The notes beneath the pieces were generated by a model. That model worked only from the letters and a program-made list of their open reading frames with translations, searched no databases and was not told the origin of the DNA. From NCBI GenBank assembly GCA_963693305.1, contig OY855908.1:37572805-37636804 (forward strand): 64,000 nt of DNA, in the 5' to 3' direction. The position numbers and the translations under genes are program-made. This stretch comes from Meandrina meandrites (lineage: Eukaryota > Cnidaria > Anthozoa > Scleractinia > Meandrinidae). Positions 14,001-24,400 of this stretch are shown here, piece after piece (position 1 is the first letter of the stretch; every line of letters starts with the position of its first letter).

Positions 14001-17000
14001 AGTTCTCCGGACCATTAAATGACGATGAAACAGAGGAATTTAACCAAATTTAACTCTATTTAACCAAAGTTGTTTGAAAACAAGATTACGCCATTTAGCG
14101 CGAGCTAGCGCGCGCTGTGAATTTAATCCAAATATTGCAATTTTGATTGGTTGATTTTTTTCTCGTGGTTTTCCAAATATGGTACTTAATGGAAACGAAT
14201 GTTCAAACGCTTTGTACAATGCGAATCATAGGGAGTTACACGTTTCAACCCTTATGGGTTTCTGCACTTAAATAAAGTGATTTAGAGAACTCAGCAGACA
14301 CAGTCAAGAATCACTCTTTACACACACTACCTTTCTTGTTCCTGCTTCAATGTTTGTCATGTAAGACAGGATAACCTAAAACAAATTTATAATTAAATTC
14401 TCTCAGCCTAAAAAATTACTTGATGTACATACTTGTTTGTTGTAAAATGCACATAATTATCACATTTCCAAAAATAACCCGTACTGAAGGGATTCAAACC
14501 TTTGAATTCAAATGTTTTTATCCTGTGAGTTCTAGTACAATAAAGCTTTTCAAACAACTGGAGCGTAATCATTAATAAAAATAAACACACAAAACAAAAA
14601 TTTATATTAAGAGCTTACCAAGTCATTTTTCAGGAATGCAATCCCAGAAATGTAATAATCAGTTTTAAATCTGGCAACTGCAAAAAGGTAAATAAATGAA
14701 GATTTGAAGTTAAGTAGTGATTAGTAGAATTCAACTGGACAATTAAATTCTAGTGTAAACCTCTTAAGCTACTTGGAAGAAAAGTGAACAATATAAAAAT
14801 ATTTACCTATTTCCACAACCAGAGGAGGAAGTTCTGACCGTTGAACTAATCTTTCTTTGACAACACAAATCTGAAGAAAGAGAACTTGGTATAAATGAGG
14901 GTAAGGGATAGATGTGGGCTGGTGTGGTATCCAACAAGGAAGACAATGAAGCAAAATACCAAGAGACAAGTCAAACAAATGGCTCCGTGTACCTGAACCA
15001 TGTCCGCCCAACCAATCAGAAGAGTTATGTCATCTCTCCAACACAAACAGCAACGATACAGCTCAGGTCTATAGCTGAAAACCATAATTCACAAATTAGA
15101 ATCCAGAAAAAAAAATCCTGGCTTGAAACCACCCATAATCGATGTTAGTATTTAAAGGAGGAAAGTGCAGTATGCAACTTAGTTAGTGAGAATCAGTGAT
15201 CAAGAGTTCATCAATTCTAGCCATGGCCCTTGTGCCCTGGCTTTTAGCTATATGGGCAACCAGGGAGCCCACTTTTTAGAGTGACTTTCTTTGCAGCTGG
15301 ATTATTGAATTGCTGGGTTATGTGGAGAAAATGCATCTTACACACATAAACTTTGCACATTTTCTGGCAGAAGATGCACCAAGCCCCCACAGGTGGGTTA
15401 GGCCAAGACTTAGGCCCTACATTCAACTTTGACGCATGGCCTTCAAATCTTGGCTAAAAGTCTACTTGTGTTGTGATCATAAGACACTAGTTAGTCCCAT
15501 GCACTCACAGTGTCTCTCCCCAACCAAGAGCATAGATACCCGACCTGTGGGAGGTGCAGTGGTCTAATGGTTAGCACTCTGGACACTGGATTGGCAGGTC
15601 CAGGTTCAAACCCTGCATGGCCAGTATCACTGCGTTGTGTTCTTGGGCAAGACACTTAACTCTCATAGTGCCTCTCTCCAACCAGGTGTATAAATGGGTC
15701 AGCAAATTTAACACTGGGGGTATACGTAACCCTGGCCTGCGATGGACTAGCATCTCATCCAGGGAGGAGTAGAAATACTCCTAGCATTAAATGCTACAGA
15801 AACCAGAATGGGCTCTGGCCTGATGGGCCACTAGGCACTTTCACTCCTGGGTGGAGAGAGTCACTGTGAAAAATTAACTGTCTTGTCCACAAACACAAGG
15901 ACACTGACAACCATGAACTCAACTCAAGACCACAGGATCTTCATTAGGTGACATGCTTCCTGAATATTACATTGCTTCATGTAGATATTTGTACATACTT
16001 TCCTGGCTCTCTTTTTATGTGAGTTATTACTCGTTGAGAATTCATGTCAAAAACCTTGACTTCCTGAAACAAACAAAAACACATGGAAATAAGCCAATGA
16101 GAAAATGCCTTTCTTAAAGTGCAACTCATTAAGCAGTGCTTTCCAGTGGTGCTGTTCATAATTCATCATTTTTACCAAGTTGAAGGTTTGTAAATATAAA
16201 ATTTGTTCAATTCGCACTTTGGTGCTCATAGGAAGTTAGGTATACAACAATAAAAACTGATCAAAGAGCTGATACAAGTAGGAGGTGCCTGCATTTTCAT
16301 ACGAGAAGCAAACAGGTTTGACTGCACTTAATAAATCAAGTGCTTTTTAAGATTGTTTGGCCAAGGAACATGTCCTGTAAAATAATAAATATTATCCACA
16401 AGACAGGCCTTCTTCATGTCTCATCATACCGCATCATTGGCCCATGCTATGAGAGATGATCTCCATTTAATTGTTCTGATGTTTCCCTCTCCTTCATGTA
16501 AGATAGTAGCTTTGTTTCTGAACCAGCCTCTCTCAGTCAAGATCAGCTGCAAAGGGCACAAAAACAGAGAAGGTCAGTTTCTGCAGCATGAAGTGAAGGA
16601 GTATTTCAATCTACTCCCCTCTGGATGGGATGCCAGTTCATCACAGGGTTACTATGCAGCATAATTTTTAAATTTTCTTGTTCCCATTTAATATATATGT
16701 TGCAGTTAATTTTTTCTTCAGTTAAATTTTATTTTTTCTTTGTTTTAAACTCATTATCATACATTACCATATCCAAAAAACAAAGGAAGAATGAAATTTA
16801 ACTGAAGAAAAAAATTAACTGCAACATATACATGGGCACCTGGGTGGTGAGAAGTACTATGAGAGAAAAGTGTCTTGCCTACGAACATGGAACAAAGTCC
16901 TCGGCCAGTGCTTGAATCTAGACCATCTGATCTGGATTCTGGTGCATGAAACATTAGCCAATCATGTCACCCAGTAAGCTAGTTCGCCTGTCAGTAAACA

Positions 17001-20000
17001 TTAGAACCTGATTATAATTAACATTTCACAAAGGAAATGAAAAACTAACCTTTGTTCCTCCAGTTACGTACATCTTTGTTCTTTTTTTAGAAAACTCAGG
17101 ATCTAAAGCTACTGACTAAAAGCAAAAGAGGCATTTGCTATTGATACATGGAATAAATTTGATATTAATAATTAATTAAATTGCTTCAAGATTTACTTCA
17201 CAAAAATGCAAGAAAAGGAAAATCGAGGAGGAAAATGAGGAAAATGCTATGCAAAAACAAACCAGAAAAGAAAGTGTTTCACCTTAACAGGAGAGTCGAA
17301 ACTGGCCTGAACATTATTCTCCGAACTGTAAAGGCCATTTATTACAACCTGAAAAAAGAACAAAGAGCAATTCAACAGGTATCCTGTACACAAACTGCGA
17401 AACTGGAGATTTTACAAGTTGGAGCCAAGAGGGCTGAATGTAACGATTTTGGCAAAGCAAGGTAAGGTAAGGTAAGGTAACGTCTTTCTTTACTGAGGGT
17501 AGCACTTAATAGCTATAAAGCTAATAAACCTGTGGCCCTCCTATTTACAATTGTTAAAAAACTAAGATATACAATAATATATAAGAAACGAAATTATTAA
17601 TCACAAAACTAATTAAAAACTATTCTAAAAAGGATAATCTTAAGTTAAAATGGTCAATAAAATGTTGTTGTAATATATAAGAAACGAAATTATTAATCAC
17701 TACAAAACAGGGGCCCTGCTCAGAATTCAAGAGACACAACATGTTCGGTGAAATTGTAGCAAGGGTACAAATTGAACTACAAAATATCCATAAGTATTTA
17801 TTAACAGTGGGTCTCCCACATCCTCTCCACATGCAAATTATATAATTTTTATTATTATTATTTTGTTATTTTATATACTGCTTCCACCAAATACCAGGTG
17901 CACATTCACTGGTAACAATCTACTTTTTAAACAAACACATTCTACAATGCAAATATACCTTTTTCCTTTTAATCCATTCTGATGTGCACATTTTGCTTCT
18001 TTATTACGCATTTCTTTTCTCGCTGGTAATAAGTTAAATTACAAGTGAAAACAGAAACGTGTAACCAAAGAAACATGGTAGGTTTTTTATTCCATAAATG
18101 CATACATTAATTAATTATTACGGGTAATAGCTTTGTTACAAGCTAAATTAAAATCATCACTGACAGTGTAACTTACACTGTCTTACATTTCAAGTGACAA
18201 TCAGAGAAAATGAATTTTGCAAAACAAAAAAATAAAAACTACTTTGAATATAATTCTACTACTGATAAGGCAAACAGTTTTATATCCACAACAAGCCATA
18301 CTGATTTACCGTAAACACTTTATACTAAATAAAAACAGCGAGACTTAATTAGTACTCACATCAGTCTTGGCAAATCTCTAGCTTAGGGTGCATATTATCC
18401 TTACTTATGTAGACCTTGGTTAATAAATTCACACTTATGTTCACAAGGCTTTAGGTGAAAGTATTAATCTTCACCCAAGACTAGCTAGCTAGTGATGGCC
18501 AGTATAAATAAAATCATTACAAAGCCACTTGCACACACACACAAAAAAGCTGTAGGTGTAAGCAATCAAAATACATATCTGTACATGCCAAATGTGCATA
18601 GAGCACAGTAAGTAGAACAATAAATAAATAAATGAATAAATAAAGTTCAGCAATCATCATTTTATAAATATAGTAATATTACAGAAATATTGAATCACAG
18701 GGTTTGCTAGTAAGTGAGCCTTTTTTAGTTTCATTTTCTATAAATCTCTAAATGTCCAGTTCCTTCAAATTGAAAATTCTCACATGCCTCTGCAGTCCCA
18801 AGTGATAAATTTCTCAGCCAAATAACAAATGCACACTACGGGGTTCCAGGAAATATCCATATCTACAGGAAGAAAGGTCACTGAAAATTCTGAGGTGGTC
18901 AGACAGGGTCTCAAGAGCTAGAATTTCCAGAATGGTGAGAAGTTCATTATGCCAACAATCTTTCCATGGTAGGAGGGGTGTGGATATTTTCTGGAATATT
19001 ATTATTATTATCTTCCCAACTACTCATCTCATCAAAATTAATTATACACACAGAGAAAAACATGATAATAATTTTTGATGTACTTACACGCCCATCATCA
19101 GAGCAACTGGCTACATAGTCTCCGCCTTGATCAATGCTTATTTGATTTATAGCAGTAGTATGCTGAAAATAAAAGAGAATAACACTCAGAAACCACTTGG
19201 ATAACCTTGGAGCTTCCATGTGATGCCAAAGTTCCAAACAAAATAATCCTCAAAATGTTTATGGCAAGAAAAAACAACCTATATCAATGTACAAATTTTG
19301 GGATGGAAAAACTAAGACCGTCACAGATCTGAGCACTATTGTGCCAATCAGGTTATATCAAAATGCAGCTTGTGTTATGATGTCACTTGAACTCTTCCTT
19401 GCAAAGAGGTTCTTGCAGGGAATCTATAATGGGGATGCAGCCTGTAACTTCACCAAGGAAAATGAAGTCAGGAGCAATCTCCCTCCAACAAAAATCTTCT
19501 GTGCCTGGGCAGATGAGAAGAAATAGTTGGAAGCAATGGGATATCATTCTTCATTATCTTTTTTACATGCATATGATCTAGACTGCACTTACTGATGGAT
19601 ATTTCTTGCTACTGCTTGGATTTCCCTGGTGATCCAGTATGTGAACAACTCCATAGTGAGTGCCAAGGGCAAGAAACTGGGAACAAAAGTGAAAATGTTG
19701 AATGGGAATTAGGTTCATTGAGAAATCCCCAACATATCAAGAACAACAACATGAGATAACCATCCCTCTTGCTATCCTCCCGTTTCTATAGTGATTCGAC
19801 TTCCTAGTCTTATACTTCACATCGTTATATCTGTTGTTTCAGGGTCTGGAAGGGTATTTTCGGGATCCGAGATTTGACCAAAATACAATGCGGGATCCGG
19901 GAAAACGTAAAATATATTGACGGGATTCGGGAATTGACTGCTTCTCGGGAAGTGGGATTGAGCAGAATTTGGTCATGGGACGCGGGAATTCTTGCCTGAT

Positions 20001-21117
20001 TGTTGGGAATTCGGGAAATTTTCACTACTTAGATAAACCATGACGCAGTCGAGGGTGTTCCTGTAAACTTTTTATCAAGGACAGTGCGTACGTGTACGGG
20101 AAGACCCATCACGCTTTCATATTGGGCTCTTTCATCGTACTGAGGTATGAAGAGCTAACTCCATGTTGCAGTAGACTCACAACACGCGTAAAACAAAATA
20201 ACAACTAAAAGGGCAAATCTATATCTTAAATTCATAAGCTTATGCAAAAATTAGTCTTTTTTAAATGAATTTCTGAGAAAAGAAAAACGGGATTCGGGAA
20301 AGCGATGACAAAAATTTCGGGATGCGGGATTTGCGTGTAAAAGGAGCGGGAATGCGGGATCAGGACCCCCCCCCCCCCCTTCCAGACCCTGTTGTTTATC
20401 TGCCAAGATTTAAACAGAGTGACAGAAGTTACCACTCCACCACCCCTCCCCCAATGATACATGCATGGTGTACAGCTTGAGTACCTTCGTATGCACTGCC
20501 ATACAACTAGCACACTCTTCTCCATTGAGAATAGTATTCATAGCATTTCCTATCCTCTCGTATTTTAACTTGGGTTCTACTTCGTCCTCGTCCTCATCGG
20601 AGCCTTCGTCGTCCTCGTCGTCTTCATCTTCATCATCATCATCTTCTTCCTGTGAATTTTTCAAGAATTGCGCTCAAAACAATTTTTTTCTCTGCGATTG
20701 AAATTCGAGCCCCATGGGCTCCATGGGCTTAACTGCAGAATACCCCGCCACTTCAAAGCTACCTCTAAAATAGTGGCTACGCGGCTACGCAGCTACCAAC
20801 CTCCGTAGCCGCATAGCCGCGTAGCCACGAATATACCTCGTTCTTTAATCCATGAGCCGTGTAGCTGCGTAGCCACGTAGCCACGTAGCCATGAATAGAC
20901 CTCGTTCTTTAATCCACGTAGCCAGGTAGCCGCTGTTTCTGGGGTATTGCTTCGAAGTGGCGGGGTATTCTGCAGTTACTCGCGGGGTATTCTGCAGTTA
21001 CTCCTGAAATTCATGTTATTAAGAAGCCTAAAAAAGACACTGAATTAAAATTACCGGAGTAGTAGTGTTGGATTTCATTCTTTTTTCGAGATCCTTTTCG
21101 TCTTGTTTGTCCGCCAT
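2082..21117 (-). CDS. VPS41: VPS41, HOPS complex subunit (3' end off window)
   Basis: HOPS subunit that tethers late endosomes, autophagosomes and AP-3 vesicles to lysosomes. Exons in coding order: 21117-21055, 20649-20485, 19676-19593, 19162-19088, 17348-17283, 17115-17050, 16546-16430, 16063-15999, 15074-14993, 14870-14807, 14677-14619, 14375-14331, 11255-11117, (optional 10370-10323), 9703-9642, 9538-9485, 8179-8123, 7801-7740, 7589-7508, 7355-7263, 6667-6596, 6509-6454, 6379-6332, 6211-6115, 5978-5937, 5770-5720, 5452-5393, 5021-4944, 4823-4769, 4457-4393, 4280-4205, 4030-3969, 3829-3755, 2916-2873, 2447-2392, 2126-2082. All junctions are GT-AG and keep frame, giving about 827 residues. 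Seen: an acidic D/E tract (about residues 22-46) followed by EPKLKYERIGNAM; a beta-propeller half with LHEGEGNIRTIKW and CCLCWRDDITLLIGW; LFYIVSPKDLVLAK; then the helical clathrin-repeat half with DVFNLIHQHNLFNSIQDK and ITGLLQNIGTHVDPIKLIQ. The last exon here carries only the first C-P-V-C pair of the RING. The remaining roughly 50 residues must lie left of position 1. Human VPS41 has 854 residues. The start is the only ATG fitting exon 1. Confidence 0.96.
2225..2242 (+). repeat. Poly-C run
   Basis: A near-pure cytosine run inside a VPS41 intron; its length is likely variable and hard to sequence. Confidence 0.9.
2700..2770 (-). mobile_element. tRNA-headed SINE fragment
   Basis: The minus strand reads TCGTAGCTCAGTGGTTAGAG, a classic tRNA D-arm/A-box, followed by GCCCAACCGG. 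It matches the head of the element at 63840-63965. There is no B box or full cloverleaf, so it is a fragment and not a tRNA gene. Confidence 0.6.
2955..3645. mobile_element. Dispersed element, AAGCGATGACGT-end family, copy 1
   Basis: It lies in the VPS41 intron between exons 3829-3755 and 2916-2873. The left part reads AAGCGATGACGTCAT and the right part GAAACGTCGTCGCTTC, an imperfect inverted pair. The body matches 58865-59815 closely over most of its length (for example GGGAACTAGGTGCAT and TTAGTAAACAGAAATCTTT). No coding capacity. Exact ends and TSD are uncertain. Confidence 0.65.
5215..5335 (+). repeat. CCCGCGCTTCAATATGATTG short tandem motif
   Basis: TTCCCGCGCTT occurs three times, and a roughly 25-bp unit ending in CAATATGATTG is repeated in tandem. 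The same TTTCCCGCGCTTGGCACC core is scattered at 930-1005, 6945-6965 and 39165-39185, so this is part of a dispersed family. Confidence 0.55.
5577..5652. mobile_element. Hairpin MITE fragment, TAGTCTCC type
   Basis: It starts TAGTCTCC and folds into an imperfect hairpin (AGGTTTGTCACGCGTTC against GAATGCGTGACGAACCC). The subterminal GTCACGC block is shared with 43571-44770. The right end is degraded. It lies in a VPS41 intron. Confidence 0.5.
6802..7061. mobile_element. TA-flanked MITE, copy 1 (260 bp)
   Basis: Flanked by TA on both sides (6800-6801, 7062-7063). The ends read GGGCGATTTTCG and CGAAAATCACTC. The interior contains GCTTGGCGCCGGCTACATGT and GTGATTACTTTGGTTTCGG, shared with 39027-39302. 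Non-coding; sits in a VPS41 intron. Confidence 0.75.
8288..9444. mobile_element. TA-flanked CAGTGAAAC element, long copy (1157 bp)
   Basis: TA duplications at 8286-8287 and 9445-9446. The arms start CAGTGAAACGAACTCAACC and are complementary for over 100 bp, including an inner GCCAATCACAAGACAA. The interior (8470-9270) is a degenerate array of a motif near ATTTACCGAATTACGGCC, about eight copies 90-120 bp apart. No transposase. TA target and CAGT ends are Tc1/mariner-like features. A 214-bp short form lies at 58600-58813. It fills most of a VPS41 intron. Confidence 0.8.
10088..10127 (+). repeat. ATT microsatellite
   Basis: About ten ATT units in a VPS41 intron. Confidence 0.85.
10323..10370 (-). 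other. VPS41: Candidate 48-nt optional exon of VPS41
   Basis: Between the exons ending ...CDDYHL and starting ENVAEENLFYIV lies a 48-nt segment with an AG acceptor just above 10370 and a GTAGGT donor just below 10323. It enters and leaves in the same phase, so including it adds 16 residues (AFFHDDLDSPSSSFQR) with no stop, and skipping it also keeps frame. The human protein has no such insert here. The upstream polypyrimidine tract is weak. It could be a regulated microexon, a lineage-specific constitutive exon, or chance. Confidence 0.5.
10618..10722. mobile_element. Hairpin MITE, GTCACGC type
   Basis: Imperfect palindrome: CTTTTGGCTTGTCACTC with CTTTCCTCCCCAA on one side, and TTGGGGAGGAAAG with GCGTGACGAGC on the other. 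It shares the GTCACGC/CCTCCCC subterminal order of the 43571 element. Ends and TSD are not clear. Confidence 0.5.
11376..12314. mobile_element. TA-flanked CAGTCGAAACC foldback element (939 bp)
   Basis: TA at 11374-11375 and 12315-12316. Arms of about 320 bp are inverted and nearly identical (start CAGTCGAAACCGAAGAAG, inner end near CTAGACAGCGCGTCTGG). The central part (11700-11990) holds a TGCGTGCCGTTGCAAATT-like motif in degenerate repeats and no ORF of note. It belongs with the 47730-48330 element by its ends. Confidence 0.85.
12355..12577. mobile_element. Short inverted-repeat MITE (223 bp)
   Basis: Terminal arms AGAGAGCTTAAGCACAGACG and its complement are perfect for about 24 bp, then partly matched to about 45 bp (GGCAACTGGA / TCCGGTTGCC). 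It follows 38 bp after the foldback element. No convincing TSD beyond TA. Confidence 0.75.
12803..13180 (+). mobile_element. tRNA-derived SINE, split by a MITE
   Basis: The head GGCAGCATAGCCTAGTGG then GGACTTGTAATCC and GGTTCAAATCC is a tRNA-like A-box, anticodon arm and B-box. The T-stem is badly mispaired, so it is not a working tRNA. The body runs to TAGC at 12932, is interrupted at 12936-13094, and resumes with CAACTGGTCAGCCTCC. Its tail was then copied into the 276-bp array. Confidence 0.7.
12936..13094. mobile_element. TGTTG...CAACA MITE, copy 1, inside a SINE (159 bp)
   Basis: Palindromic arms begin TGTTGTGGTTTAAA. TAGC is duplicated on both sides (12932-12935, 13095-13098), and removing the element and one TAGC restores a continuous SINE. 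The loop reads TTTCAGATTATGATAATC. Relatives at 16698-16826 and 62487-62645. Confidence 0.85.
13081..13908 (+). repeat. 276-bp tandem repeat, three copies
   Basis: Near-identical units start at 13081, 13357 and 13633. Each consists of the last 14 bp of the MITE, the tail of the SINE, and an inverted-repeat arm ending ACACACGCAAGAAAA. The third differs by at least one base (CCAACTACC for CCAAGTACC). Confidence 0.9.
13181..14290. mobile_element. Inverted-repeat element with amplified left arm
   Basis: AGAAACTCATAAGGAGTTG through ACCATATTTGGA (in each array unit) is matched in reverse complement by 14168-14266 (TCCAAATATGGTAC...CCCTTATGGGTTTCT). The middle (13905-14055) has an open stretch with the reading KKFIKSIQVKFSGPLNDDET that I do not recognise. 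Outer ends are not fixed. Confidence 0.5.
15548..15845 (+). mobile_element. tRNA-derived SINE, near full length
   Basis: Head GGTCTAATGGTTAGCACTC, B-box GGTTCAAACCC, then the family body GTGTTCTTGGGCAAGACACT, CCTCTCTCCAACCAGGTGTA, and a tail resembling GATGGACTAGCATCTCATCC and CTGATGGGCC. Other copies: 16600-16960, 23385-23700, 24118-24262, 38380-38640, 51738-51835, 54372-54640. Confidence 0.75.
16600..16960 (-). mobile_element. tRNA-derived SINE (minus), split by a MITE
   Basis: The minus strand shows GGCAAGACACTTTTCTCTC, CACCCAGGTGCCCATG, then the MITE 16698-16826, then GATGAACTGGCATCCCATCC. This is the family order with an insertion between the GGTGTA and GATGGACT parts. Confidence 0.7.
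16698..16826. mobile_element. TGTTG...CAACA MITE, copy 2, inside a SINE (129 bp)
   Basis: Arms start TGTTGCAGTTAATTTTTTC and end in the complement. TATA is duplicated on both sides (16694-16697, 16827-16830). The loop keeps CTCATTATCAT, related to the loop of 12936-13094. Confidence 0.75.
17460..17482 (+). repeat. AAGGT pentamer repeat
   Basis: About five head-to-tail AAGGT units in a VPS41 intron. Confidence 0.8.
17574..17702 (+). repeat. 28-bp direct repeat pair
   Basis: ATATATAAGAAACGAAATTA plus TTAATCAC occurs at about 17576-17604 and again at about 17674-17701 with some 70 bp between. Cause unknown. Confidence 0.7.
17703..19087. other. VPS41 intron 4, AT-rich, no feature
   Basis: About 1.4 kb between exons 19162-19088 and 17348-17283. 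AT-rich, with a short AATAAATAAATGAATAAATA stretch near 18625. No exon, SINE or inverted repeat was recognised. Confidence 0.6.
19840..20391. mobile_element. CAGGGTCTGG-end element, 6-bp TSD (552 bp)
   Basis: Ends CAGGGTCTGGAAGGG and CCCTTCCAGACCCTG. TTGTTT is directly repeated outside (19834-19839, 20392-20397). The interior is dotted with CGGGATTCGGGAA-like motifs, and a C-run lies near the right end. CAG-type ends are hAT-like, though hAT normally makes 8-bp duplications. Located in VPS41 intron 2. Confidence 0.75.
20732..20976. mobile_element. ACTGCAGAATACCCCGCC MITE with GTAGCC array
   Basis: Arms ACTGCAGAATACCCCGCCAC and complement, TA on both sides (20730-20731, 20977-20978). The core is a degenerate tandem of GTAGCCACG / GTAGCCGCG units. 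The right end GGGGTATTCTGCAGTTACTC is duplicated once more at 20984-21003. It lies in VPS41 intron 1, about 140 bp from the start codon. Confidence 0.75.
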
Positions 21118-21412
21118 TTTGCCTATTCTTTGCATTGATCCCTAAGGCTTGTGGGATCGTCAGGGAGCAGGACGCGAGGGGTGGGGAGGGTGGGACCTGT
21201 GTACCTCAGTTCTAGATGAACTATTCCTTTTCCAGAAAACAAATTATTCTTGCTAAAAATTCTGTTATCTTATAATTAAAAGTTTTAGGCGGGATTACAT
21301 AATTTGATTGCGCATTTTTTTTAATCGAACAAAGCGTATTAAAAGGACAGAAATCGAGATGATAACAATGGATACCTAGGGGAGACGGGTAGAGACACGT
21401 GCTTATTTCAAA
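21118..21412. promoter_or_regulatory. Divergent promoter between VPS41 and POLR1B
   Basis: Only 295 bp separate the two start codons, so both 5' UTRs and both promoters must fit here unless there are upstream non-coding exons. There is no clear TATA box at a useful distance from either ATG. A G-rich stretch (around 21163-21195) lies nearer VPS41. Both genes are housekeeping genes, which fits a TATA-less bidirectional promoter. The start sites themselves cannot be placed from sequence. Confidence 0.7.
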
Positions 21413-24400
21413 ATGGCGGCTGTGCAGGACCAAAACAGTGCTCTTCCAAATTTGAGGAATTTGACGGCATGGAACTTCGGCAAATTGCCAGAGCAACAGA
21501 ACAAGGTATACTTTGTTTTAATGAATCGTTTTGATCTTCACCTGGGTAGAGAAGGTAATAATTTGACGTGTTGTTTCATCGTTTAGTTGCTGCAAGATCT
21601 GGTGGGTCCGCACATACAGTCGTTCAACTTCATGCTTGAAGAAGGGCTTTCTCTTGCGGCTCAGGTGCGAGATGCTATTTCACTGACTATCTCTTAACAT
21701 TTTTGCCATATTGACTGCATTTATAATTCAATTTGCAGCATTTTACCCGGGTTATTAAAAAAATAAGTTTGCTTTGTCACTTTTAGGCTATCCGTCCTCA
21801 AGAATTCTTGCTAACAAATGGACAAAAGGCCACAGTATACTTCACAGTAAGTTTTTTTTTTAATTTTCAACTCATTAATTAGTGCTTCTTTCGTCCTATA
21901 ATAGATTAGTTGAAAACAAACTTCCTGAATAGCAAGCGAAGGACCCGGGCCAGGGGGGTAGGGGGGTGGGGTGGGTCGGTTGGGGTACTGGACAGAATCT
22001 TGGGTAGGAAGGTGTGGCCAGACCCTGTTTAAGACACAAGCCTCTGATTTTCCTACCCTGTTTAAGACAGTACGCTGATTTTTGATATCCTATCTAAGAC
22101 ATTTGTTGTAGCGTAATCAATAGATTTTTAATGGAAATAGATTTTTTTAATGTAATAGATTTTTAATGTAAATAGATTTTTTTTTCTTTCTTTTATACCA
22201 TTATTTTCTCGAAGATATTAGCCTTTTCAGGCTACTCTGAAATTCGAGTTTTAAATAAAGTTCATGTATGTATGTAAACAGGAATTAAGTATTGCATTCA
22301 GTAGCATTTTCACAGATGTTCTTGTGACAGAGTAGTTCAGTTGGGCTAGATGGACATTTCCTTGAACCAAAATAAATTACGAACAAAAGTTCCTTGAACC
22401 ACCCATTATATGGCTTTTACCTCATTTGCCATTTATAACTGGTTTCTGATTTTGTTTAGCAAATTAACTGCCTATATTTTGCAGGATGCTTCTGTTGGGG
22501 TTCCAACATTGTCAGAAAACAACTTGCATGCTTCTCAGATGAAGGTCTTTCCTTCTGAGGTGAGTTTCTTTGGACATTTGGTTATATACCAACTAATGCA
22601 TAGGGGATGGGCAAAAAATAACAGATCAGCAAATTATAAACAACAACAGCACAGCAAGGTGTACTGTATTTTGAATTCCGACCTGTTCCCCTTTTCTCGC
22701 TTCCCTTACTTCTGCTTCAATTCCTTGTAAGGGCCTCAAAATAATTAACTTTCATTATTGTGCAATACATCATTTTTGTATTGCCTCTTGCCATTGCCTC
22801 AAAGTGAGGGCTGGTGCAAAAGATTTCAATTGAAAATGTGTTTGATTTGCGTGAAAATGAGCATGGGAATAAAAGTCATTTTCATGCAAACACTTTGTAA
22901 CTGAAAAAAATGCAACATTGAAAATGACCTGTTGTTTTTTTAATTAGTAGTTAGTGTTTTGAGTATTATTCTAGGTCTGTTAATAGCTTTTATGGTTTGC
23001 TTTTTAGTGTCGGGAACGTGGTACTACTTACAAAGCCAAGCTTCAGGTAACGCTGCAGTGGAAACTTGACAATCAGCTACAAGGAAATGTGACAAAGGTC
23101 ATTGCAAATATTCCTATCATGGTCAAGGTAAGAAAAAGAATCCATAAATTAAAACATTTTTTCTACTCTTTATTTCATATTCTCTTTTGTAAGAGACAAT
23201 GTCCGGTAAACACAACAAGAGTTTTAATCTAAACACTCTGGTGCATCAAACTGTACAGCCATGTTGAAAACCGAACACAGACAAGAGCACATGGTCAAGC
23301 TTAACTCTGATTGGCTGATTATGACAGCTGACATATCGTCACAATTGCCATCTATTTTCATTCCTTTGGTAAAGAATTCTGCAGTCCTGGTTTGCGCATT
23401 TGACTTTGGATCAAGTGATCAGGGATCGAGCATCGGTTGAACTGCTTTGTTCTTGAGCAAGACACTTCACTCTCTCAGTATCTCGCTCCACCCAGGTGAC
23501 TGACATGTATAGAATTGACACTACAGCAAATTGTTAGTCAAAAGCAATCTGACAAAATGCTAGGTTTAAAGCTGCAATGCACAAGCCAGGATCCCATCCT
23601 GGGTGAGTACTAAGCAGTACTCAGAATCATTTCATGCTATGAAGAACATGCCACTGGGTATAAGTAATCATTCTGGCTTCTCTAATGCTAAGGATTCAAT
23701 ACCTGACTAGGAAATTCCTCAGTTACTGGTGGATCTATAGAACTAAGTGATGTATTATTTAACATTGGACAATCTTTTCAGAGCAACAACTGCTCCTTGG
23801 CAAAGCTCACGCCTAATGAACTGGTTCGCAAGCATGAAGAAGCAGAGGTATATTTTAATTATTCTGTTTAGAGTCTATACAGTTAGTGGCATTTGTGATT
23901 CAGTGGGCAGACTGATCATTACCGGTAGTAACTATCTAATTCTACAGAAAGGTACTGAAGCCATTATTTTAGGCTGTGGCTACCACAAGTATTGCAAGGC
24001 TCAAAGATTTGTTAAGATAAATGACTCTTGACTTCTTTTGATGTTTATTCTTATCAGACTATGCAAATTATTTCCAATTTTGGAAATAATAATCATGTAT
24101 GAATATAAAACTTTGGGTGGGAGACGCACTGGACTCTGGATTATTTACTCTGGTTTCAAGCTTTAGTGGGGGCCTTTGCTTTGTGTTCTTGGGCAAGACA
24201 CTCAGTGGCCCTCTCCACCTAGATGGTACTGGTGAATTTAAAGGTGAGGTAAACCCCGCCACGGACTAGTCTCTAAAAAAAAACTATGTGCTGTCTGATT
24301 TGTGAATTATTGGACTGTGGGTAATAACAATCTAACATAGGGTTAATTTTCAATAATATTTATTTACTGACAGCAAAGTTTTGATGTTTGAATATTTATA

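Noticed and set aside
13847..14053. Transposase fragment
   Set aside because: The reading is short, matches no family I can name, and half of it lies in the tandem repeat.
20465..20701. Poly-serine protein on the plus strand
   Set aside because: It is the complement of the acidic D/E tract in VPS41 exon 2.
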